Below are positions 26,300 through 34,800 of a DNA stretch of 64,000 nt, piece after piece. The DNA comes from Burkholderia metallica. GTDB taxonomy: Bacteria; Pseudomonadota; Gammaproteobacteria; Burkholderiales; Burkholderiaceae. The number at the start of each line of letters is the position of its first letter. The first letter of the stretch is position 1. The translations under genes and the position numbers were made by a program. The notes under the pieces were generated by a model. That model saw only the letters and a list, made by a program, of their open reading frames with translations. It made no database searches and was not told the origin of the DNA. Location of the stretch: positions 186,001 to 250,000 of the forward strand of contig NZ_CADFDB010000001.1 in the NCBI RefSeq assembly GCF_902832845.1, written 5' to 3'.

Positions 26300-27334
26300 A
26301 TGTCGACACCGCTGTTCGGAAAGTTGTTTGCGCAACCCGTTGCGATCGACCCTGGAACGGCGAGTACGCGGATCTATACGCACGAACGCGGCGTGGTGCT
26401 GAACCAGCCGTCGGTCGTCTGCTTCCGCAAGGGCGGCGCGACCGACGCGCGGCCGACGCTCGAGGCCGTCGGCGAGCTCGCGAAGGCGCTGCTCGGCCGC
26501 GAACCGGGGCATCTCGAAGCCGTGCGGCCGATGCGGCACGGCGTGATCGCCGACGCGCACGCGGCCGAACAGATGATCCGCAGCTTCATCGACATGTCGC
26601 GCACGCGTTCGCGCTTCGGCCGTCGGGTCGAAGTGACGTTGTGCGTACCGTCCGATGCGACGGCCGTCGAGCGCCGCGCGATCCGCGAGGCCGCGTTCGC
26701 GGCGGGTGTATCGGAGGTCGAACTGATCGAGGAAGCGCTCGCGGCCGGGCTCGGCGCGGGCCTGCCGGTGACCGAGCCGGTCGGCTCGATGGTCGTCGAC
26801 ATCGGCGGCGGCACGACCGAGGTCGCGGTGATCGCGCTCGGCGGTATCGTCTACCGCGAGGCGATTCGCGTCGGCGGCAACCAGTTCGACGCGGCGATCG
26901 TCAATCATGTCCGCAACCTGTATGGCGTGCTGCTCGGCGAGCAGACGGCCGAGCACGTCAAGCAGACGATCGGCTCGGCCACCAGCGCGGTGCCGCGCAG
27001 GTCGACGCGCGCGGTCGGGCGCGGTGTCGGCGACGGCCTGCCGCGCTCGATCGAGCTGTCCAACCATGACGTGGCCGACGCGCTGGCCGCGCCGCTCAAG
27101 CAGGTGATCGGCGCGGTGAAGTCGGTGCTGGAGAATGCACCGGCCGAGCTCGTGACCGACATCGCGAATCGCGGCCTGGTGCTGACGGGCGGCGGCGCGC
27201 TGCTCGCGGACCTCGAACGCCTGCTGTACGACGAGACGGGGCTCGTCGCGCGGATCGCCGACGAGCCGGCGACCTGCGCGGTACGCGGGGCCGGCGAGGC
27301 GATGGGGCGGCTCGCGATGTGCCCGGTCGACTGA
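26300..27334 (+). CDS. MreB-like actin-family protein (solitary paralogue)
   Basis: A 344-residue actin-fold ATPase close to MreB in length and motifs: phosphate-1 AIDPGTASTRIYTHERGVVL near residue 15, phosphate-2 VVDIGGGTTEVAVIALGG near 162, and the adenosine motif LVLTGGGALLADLERL near 295. The canonical DLGTANT of MreB is DPGTAST here, and IVYREAIRVGGNQFD is retained. No mreC, mreD, mrdA or rodA lies nearby, so this is not the main cell-wall operon copy. The function may be condition-specific shape control or an accessory filament. The frame is open further upstream, but the family start is the ATG at 26300. Confidence 0.88.
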   Translation: MSTPLFGKLFAQPVAIDPGTASTRIYTHERGVVLNQPSVVCFRKGGATDARPTLEAVGELAKALLGREPGHLEAVRPMRHGVIADAHAAEQMIRSFIDMSRTRSRFGRRVEVTLCVPSDATAVERRAIREAAFAAGVSEVELIEEALAAGLGAGLPVTEPVGSMVVDIGGGTTEVAVIALGGIVYREAIRVGGNQFDAAIVNHVRNLYGVLLGEQTAEHVKQTIGSATSAVPRRSTRAVGRGVGDGLPRSIELSNHDVADALAAPLKQVIGAVKSVLENAPAELVTDIANRGLVLTGGGALLADLERLLYDETGLVARIADEPATCAVRGAGEAMGRLAMCPVD

Positions 27335-27579
27335 GCCGGGCCGTGCCGGACCGCGCATCGCGGCGCGGTCGTTCACCTTCTTTCGATCTCCGCAGGGCGT
27401 GGCCGCGTCGCAGGGCAAGCGTGTCCGGCCGACTGTTAGAAGTGGCCGGCAGGCCGGCATCGGTCCGCCATCGATTCGTCGCGTGGACACCCGAACGCGC
27501 GCCATGCTAGCGTTACGCGCCCGTTTCGGGCCGGGCCGCCCAGCCGATACGCGCCCGACGACCTGAGAGACCGAAAATC

Positions 27580-28239
27580 TTGAAAAAACACATGAGACGG
27601 CGCTTTTTTGCGCGCTTCGGCCGCCTGCTGGCCATCGTCGCCTGCCTCTGGATCGCGGCGGCCGTCGCGCTCGTCGCGTACGGGATGCGGATGCCGAGCG
27701 AGCCGGCCGACGTCGCCGTGATCTTCGGCAACGCGCTCGACGAAACCGGCGCGCCGAAGCCGGTGCTGGCCGCAAGGCTCGACGTCGGCGTGCGCTGCTA
27801 TCGAACGGGGCAGTGCCCGGCGTTCCTGGTCAGCGGCGCGATCGACGGCCCGGGGCTGAACGAGGCGACCGCGATGCGCGACTATCTCGTGGCGCGCGGG
27901 GTGCCGGCCGACCGGATCGCGGTGGACGACCACGGCGACAACACGCTCGCGACGGCGCAGCATACGCTCGCCTATCTGCAGGCGCACCGCGTGTCGCGCG
28001 TGGTGATCGTCAGCCAGTATTACCACCTCGCGCGGGCGCGCCTCGCGTTCGAACGCGTCGGCATCGCGCGGGCGAACATCTTCGCCGTGTATCCGCGCCG
28101 CTTCCAGTTGCGCGACGTCTATTCGAGCTGGCGCGAAGTGCCGGCCTACGCGGTCTATGCGGTGCGCTTGTGGGCGAATCCCGACGCGCGGCCGGTTTCG
28201 TTCAGGCCGATGCTTTATCTGATGAGCCTGTTTTCGTAA
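27580..28239 (+). CDS. DUF218 (SanA/YdcF-like) membrane-anchored protein
   Basis: A 219-residue protein with an N-terminal membrane anchor (about residues 13-34: LLAIVACLWIAAAVALVAYG) and a periplasmic DUF218 domain. Conserved stretches are DVAVIFGNALDETGAPKPVL, FLVSGAIDGPGLNEATAMRD, RIAVDDHGDNTLATAQHTL and VVIVSQYYHLARARLAFERVG, the SanA pattern linked to envelope integrity and vancomycin tolerance in enterobacteria. The TTG at 27580 is preceded by GAGAGA at suitable spacing; the ATG at 27592 is the alternative. Nearest neighbours are the MreB paralogue and, after about 650 bases, the giant autotransporter. Confidence 0.85.
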   Translation: MKKHMRRRFFARFGRLLAIVACLWIAAAVALVAYGMRMPSEPADVAVIFGNALDETGAPKPVLAARLDVGVRCYRTGQCPAFLVSGAIDGPGLNEATAMRDYLVARGVPADRIAVDDHGDNTLATAQHTLAYLQAHRVSRVVIVSQYYHLARARLAFERVGIARANIFAVYPRRFQLRDVYSSWREVPAYAVYAVRLWANPDARPVSFRPMLYLMSLFS

Positions 28240-28887
28240 CGGGTTCCGGCTTTTCCTTTTCTTCGCGCGGCGTGCCGATTCAGGCGGGAGGCTGCGCGCT
28301 TTGTCGATGCGCGGCGCTGGTGGCGGTGTCTGCGAACCAATTTCGGGATTGCGCGCGGCAGTCCCGGTTTTCAGTGTTGCGTACGAGCGGGATCGGTTAC
28401 TTCCGGCTTTGATTCGCAAAAATAAAAATTCGCGCGGCGAAGCCCGGACGCCGGAAATCAGACTGCATATCCGCATTTTCACTGATCCATTCGTTTCACC
28501 GTTTTTGCCGGCGATCAAAACCGGCCTTTGAAAAACATGCGCCAGCATGTTGTCGGGCGCATTCCGTCAAGTAAAAAATACCCGCCTGCCGGCCGTTGAT
28601 TCGATGGGTAAACCTCGACTGGAAAATACCTTACATTTGATATAGCCTTGTCTGACAAAAGCAGGGCAGTAATCAAATCGATCAGAAAAATCGCTGCAGA
28701 AAAACAGGGGCCGCCAATATGTCGTTCGACTAGTTTCACGCCTGCGCATCAGGGCCGATCACGAATTCATCCATGAATAACCGACGTCGCATCGCGACTG
28801 CCGGCGCGGATGCTTTATTCCGCCATTTTCTCTGTCGTCTGTTCGTTCGATTCCGCGGCAATACCCATTCCAATGACGAGGAAAGAC
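28240..28887. other. 648-base leader region upstream of the autotransporter, no gene seen
   Basis: This is one of the more AT-rich intergenic stretches in the window. Short open frames on both strands (for example 28515-28739 minus) lack ribosome binding sites and similarity. TTGATA at 28637-28642 is not matched by a -10 at normal distance. A long regulated 5' leader for the autotransporter is possible but not demonstrated. Confidence 0.4.
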
Positions 28888-31800
28888 ATGAACCTTGCGC
28901 GTTCAAAAAAGGCCGGTGAACCGTTTCCGAGATTGCTGTTGCCGACGGGCGTCTTTCTGGCGCTATCCGCCGCGGGCATCGTTCCCGCCTATGCGGCCTG
29001 TACGACGGCGGGGACCAACGTGACCTGCTCGGGTGCCGCGAACCCGCTGGCGCCCAATTATGCGAACGGCGCCAACAACCTGAACGTGACGGTCAACCCC
29101 GGCGGGAGCGTCGGCGTGCTCCTCGGTGTCGGCGGCAACGCGATGACGCTGACCGGCAGCAACGATACGCTGACCAACAACGGCCGGATCGACCCGACGC
29201 TCCTCGGCACGGGGCTCGGCGTGCTGTCGTCGGGCGTCGTGATGGGCAATGCATCGGCAAGTACGCAGACCGTGACCAACAACGGCGTCATGGCGGGCAC
29301 CACCGGCCTGTCGATCGGCCTGACCGGGATGGCGCTGGCCGTTCAGAACGGCGCCGGCGGCACGACCAACATCACGAATACCGGCACGATGTCGACGTCG
29401 GGCATCGTCGGCGCGACGCTGCTTGGCCCCGACGCCGGCGTGATCGCCGCGTATGGCGGCGGTCAGGTCAACGTCAACAACTCGGGCACGATCAACGGCC
29501 GCGTGGCGCTCGGCACGTCGGCGGGCGGCAACACGTTCACGAACTCGGGTACCGTGAACGGCAGTGTGTCGATGGGCGCGAACAGCACCAACCAGTTCAT
29601 CGCGACCACCGATTCGTCGGTCAACTCGGCCGGCGGCACCGGCGTGGCCGTCAATCTCGGCATCGGCGCGATCACCATCGGCTTTGCAGCGACCGGCACC
29701 GTCGACGGCGGCGCGGGCGGCAACAATACGCTGACGCTCCAGCAAGGCGCGTCGGCCACCGGCACGATCAACAACGGCAACTACGTCAACTTCAATCACC
29801 TCGACGTGCAGAGCGGCACCTGGACGCTGTCGGGCGCATCGGGCGCGGCCGATGCGACGCTCGGCAACGGCGCCACGGCGGTCGTGAACAACGCCGCATC
29901 ACTGGGCACCGGCAACGTCTCGGCCAACGGCGGTGCGATCCGGTCGGCGACGCCGGGGCTCACGCTGTCGAACGACATTTCGATGAGCGGCGCCGGTCTG
30001 GGCGTGAGCGGCGCGTCGAGCCTCGACCTGTCGGGCACCCTCTCCGGCAGCGGGCCGCTCACGCAATCGGGCACCGGCACGCTGACGTTGTCGAGCGCGA
30101 ACACGTATAGCGGCGGCACGAACCTGAATGCCGGCACGATCGTCGTCGGCAATAACCAGGCGCTGGGCATCGGCACGCTGACGGTCGGCGGCAACGCGAC
30201 GCTCGACAGCAATCGGGTCGTCACGATCGCGAATCAGGTGGCCATCGATGCGGGCGCCGCATTGTCGCTCGGCGGCAGCAACGCGATGCAGCTCAGCGGA
30301 CCGATCTCGGGGGCCGGCGGTCTCGTCAAGAACGGCGCGGCGACCACGACGCTGACGGGCGCGAATACCTATACGGGCGGCACGACGGTCAACAGCGGCA
30401 CGCTGGCGCTCGGCGCCGGCGGCAGTCTCGCCGCGACGGGGGCGGTCAATCTGGCCGGCGCGGGGGCGGCGCTCGACGTCGGCGCGTCCGGCGCGAACCA
30501 GACGATCGGCACGCTGAACGGCGTGGCCGGTTCGAGCGTGAACCTCGGCGGCAGTGCGCTGACGCTGGGCGGCCCGTCGAACGGGACGTTCGGCGGCACG
30601 ATCGGCGGCACGGGCTCGATCACGAAATCGGGCACGGGCACGGAGACATTCACGGGCACCCAGACCTACACGGGCGGCACGACGATCGCAAGCGGTACGC
30701 TCGCGCTCGGCGCGGGCGGTTCGCTCGCGGCGGGTGGCGCGGTGAACCTGAGCGGTGCGGGCGCAACGTTCGACATCGGCGGATCGGGCGCGAACCAGAC
30801 GGTCGGCGCACTGAGCGGTGTGGGCGGCTCGACCGTCGCGCTGGGCGGCAACGGGCTGACGTTCGGCGACGGCACGAACCAGACGTTCGGCGGTTCGATC
30901 ACGGGCACGGGCGGCATCACGAAGCAAGGCAGCGGCACGGAAACGCTGACGGGCGCGAACACGTATACGGGCGGCACGACGGTCAATGCCGGCACGCTCG
31001 CGATCGGCGCGGGCGGCAGCCTGGCCGCGACGGGCACGGTGAATCTCGCGAACGCGGGGACGACGCTCGACCTCAGCGCGGCCGGCGCGAACCAGACGAT
31101 CGGCACGCTGAACGGTGCGGCCGGCTCGAACGTCAACCTCGGTGCGAACAACCTCGCGTTCGGTGGCAGTACGAACGGTTCGTTCAGCGGGTCGATCGGC
31201 GGCACGGGCGGCATCACGAAGCAGGGCAGCGGAACGGAAACGCTGTTGGGCGCGAACACGTACACGGGCGGCACGACGGTCAACGACGGCACGCTGGCGC
31301 TCGGTCTCGGCGGCACGCTCGGTGCGCCGGGCGGCGCCGTGACGCTCGGCGGCGCAGGGGCGACGCTCGATCTGAGCGGTGCGGGCGCGCCGCAGACGAT
31401 CGGTGCGTTGTCGGGCACGGCCGGCACGCTGGCGCTGGGCGGCAACGGGCTGACGTTCGGCGACGGCACGAACCACACGTTTGGCGGCGCCATCACGGGC
31501 ACGGCCGGCGTGACGAAGCAGGGCAGCGGCACGGAGACGTTGACGGGCGCGAACACGTACACGGGCGGCACGACGATCGCGGGCGGCACGCTGGCGGTCG
31601 GCGCGGGCGGCAGTCTCGCGGCCGGCGGCGCGGTGAACCTGAGCGGCACCGGCACGACGCTGGATCTCAGCGGGGCCGGCGCGAACCAGACGCTCGGCGC
31701 GCTGAGCGGCGTGGGCGGTTCGACGGTCGTGCTGGGTTCGAACGGGCTGACAATCGGCAGCGGCGGCGGTAGCGCGACGTTCGGCGGTGCGATCACGGGC

Positions 31801-34800
31801 ACGGGCGGGTTGACGAAGACCGGCGCGGGTACCGAAACGTTGACGGCCGCAAATACCTACACGGGCGGCACGAACGTGGATGCAGGCACGCTGGCGCTCG
31901 GCGCGGGCGGCTCGCTCGCGGCGACGGGCGCGGTCAGCCTGAACGGCACGGGCGCGACGCTGGATCTCGGCGCGTCCGGTGCGAACCAGACGATCGGCGC
32001 ACTGAGCGGCGTGGGCGGCTCGACCGTCGCACTGGGCGGCAACGGGCTGACGTTCGGCGACGGCACGAACCAGACGTTCGGCGGTTCGATCACGGGCACG
32101 GGCGGCATCACGAAGCAAGGCAGCGGCACGGAAACGCTGACGGGCGCGAACACGTACACGGGGGACACGACGATCGCGGGCGGCACGCTGGCGATCGGCG
32201 TGGGCGGCAGCCTGTCGGCGAGCAACGCCGTCAACCTGACCGGCACGGGCACGACGCTCGACATCAGTGCGGGCAGCAATACGTCGATCGGCGCGCTGAA
32301 CGGCGTGGCGAGCTCGAACGTGACGCTCGGCAGCAACACGCTGACGCTGGGCAACGGGACGAACGGCAGCTTCGGCGGCACGATCGCCGGCACGGGCGGC
32401 ATCGTCAAGCAAGGCAGCGGCACCGAGACGCTGACGGGCGTGAACACCTACACGGGCACGACGACGATCGACGGCGGCACGCTCGCGATCGGCGCGGGCG
32501 GCAGCATCGCGGCGTCGGGCACCGTGAACCTCGGCGCCGCGGGCACGACGCTCGACCTGAGCGGCGCGGGCGGGAACCAGACCATCGGCGCACTGATGGG
32601 CGCGGCCGGTTCGACGGTTGCGCTGGGGAACACCGGGCTGAGCTTCGGCAGCACGGCCAGCCAGACGTTTGCCGGCGCCATCACGGGCGCGGGCGGCGTG
32701 ACGAAGCAGGGCAGCGGCACGGAGACGTTGACGGGCGCGAATACCTACACGGGCGGCACGACGATCGCGGGCGGCACGCTGGCGATCGGCGCGGGCGGCA
32801 GCCTTGCGGCGAACGGTGCGGTGAACCTGAGCGGCACGGGCACGATGCTGGATCTCAGTGCGTCCGGTGCGAACCAGATGATCGGTGCGTTGAATGGCGT
32901 GGGCGGCTCGACGGTCGCGCTGGGTGCGAACGGGCTGACGCTCGGCAGCGGCGACGGCAGCGGGACGTTCGGCGGCGCGATCACGGGCACGGGCGGCATC
33001 ACGAAACAAGGCAGCGGCACGGAGACGCTGACCGGTGCGAATACGTACACGGGCGGCACGACCGTGGACGCAGGCACGCTGGCGCTCGGCGCGGGCGGTT
33101 CGCTCGCGGCGACGGGTGCCGTCAGCCTGAACGGCACGGGCGCGACGCTGGATCTCAGCGCATCCGGTGCGAACCAGACGATCGGGGCGCTGAGCGGCGT
33201 GGGCGGTTCCGCCGTCGCGCTGGGCGGCAACACGCTGACGTTCGGAGACGGCACGAACCAGACGTTCGCCGGCGTGATCGGCGGCACGGGCGGCATCACG
33301 AAGCAAGGCAGCGGCACGGAAACGCTGACGGGCGCGAACACGTACACGGGCGACACGACGATCGCGGGCGGCACGCTCGCAATCGGCGCAGGCGGTTCGA
33401 TCGCGGCGACGGGTTCCGTCAACCTGACCGGCGCGGGCACGTCGCTCGACCTCAGCGCAGCGGGCGCGAACCAGGCGATCGGCGGCTTGACCGGTGGCGC
33501 CGGGTCGACCATTGCGCTGGGCGGCAACACGCTGACGCTGGGCAACGGGACGAACGGCACGTTCGCCGGCACGATCGGCGGAACCGGCGGCATCGTGAAG
33601 CAGGGCGCGGGCACCGAAACGCTGACGGGCGCGAATACCTACACGGGCGGTACGACGATCGCGGGCGGCACCCTGGCGCTCGGCGCGGGCGGCAGCCTCG
33701 CAGCCGGCGGCGCGGTGAACCTGAGCGGCACCGGCACGACGCTGGATCTCAGCGCGTCCGGTGCAAACCAGACGGTCGGCACGCTGAGCGGCGTGGGCGG
33801 TTCGACGGTCGCGCTGGGTGCGACCGGGCTGACGCTCGGCAGCGGCGGCGGTAGCGCGACGTTTGGCGGTGCGATCACGGGCACGGGCGGCATCACGAAA
33901 CAAGGCAGCGGTACGGAAACGCTGACCGGTACGAACACGTACACGGGCGGCACGACCGTGGACGCAGGCACGCTCGCGCTTGGCGCAGGCGGTTCGCTCG
34001 CGGCAACGGGCGCGGTCAGCCTGAATGGCACGGGTGCAACGCTGGATCTCAGCGCATCCGGTGCGAACCAGACGATCGGTGCGTTGAGCGGCGTGGGCGG
34101 ATCGACCGTCGCGCTCGGCGGCAACACGCTGACGTTCGGCGACGGCACGAACCAGACGTTCGGCGGCGTGATCGGCGGCACGGGCGGCATCACGAAGCAG
34201 GGCGCCGGCACGACGACGCTGACGGGCGCGAGCACGTACGGCGGCGCGACGACGATCGACGCGGGCAATCTCGTGATCGGCTCGGGCGGCAGCCTCGCGG
34301 CGTCGACGACCGTCAACCTGACGACGTCCGGCGCGGGCTTCGCGCTCGGCGGCGGCGCACAGACCGTTGCGGGTCTTGCCGGCGCCACGGGCACCACGGT
34401 TGCGCTCGGCGGCAACACGCTGACGCTCGGCGGCGCGGCGAACACGTCGTTCGGCGGCACGATCGGCGGCACGGGCGCACTCGTAAAGAACGGCACGGGC
34501 ACGCAGACGCTGTCGGGCAACAACACGTACAGCGGCGGCACGACGGTCGCGGGCGGTACGCTCGTGCTCGGCAGCAACGGCGCACTCGGCACCGGCGCCG
34601 TGACGGTCGGCGCCGCGAGCACGATCGACACGACGGGTCCGGTGAATCTCGCGAATGCGGTCGCGTTGAATGCGAACGCAACGATCGGCGGCACGCAGGA
34701 CCTGACGCTGTCGGGTGTCGTGTCCGGCGCGGGCGGCATCGTCAAGGACGGCCAGGCCACGCTGACGTTGAACAACAGCAACACGTACCAGGGCGGCACG

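Noticed and set aside
28515-28739. 74-codon minus-strand frame upstream of the autotransporter
   Set aside because: It lacks a ribosome binding site and recognisable composition and probably lies in the regulatory leader.
30357-34500. CRISPR-like regularly spaced repeats
   Set aside because: Units are ~297 bp, in frame and coding, without unique spacers; they are protein repeats.
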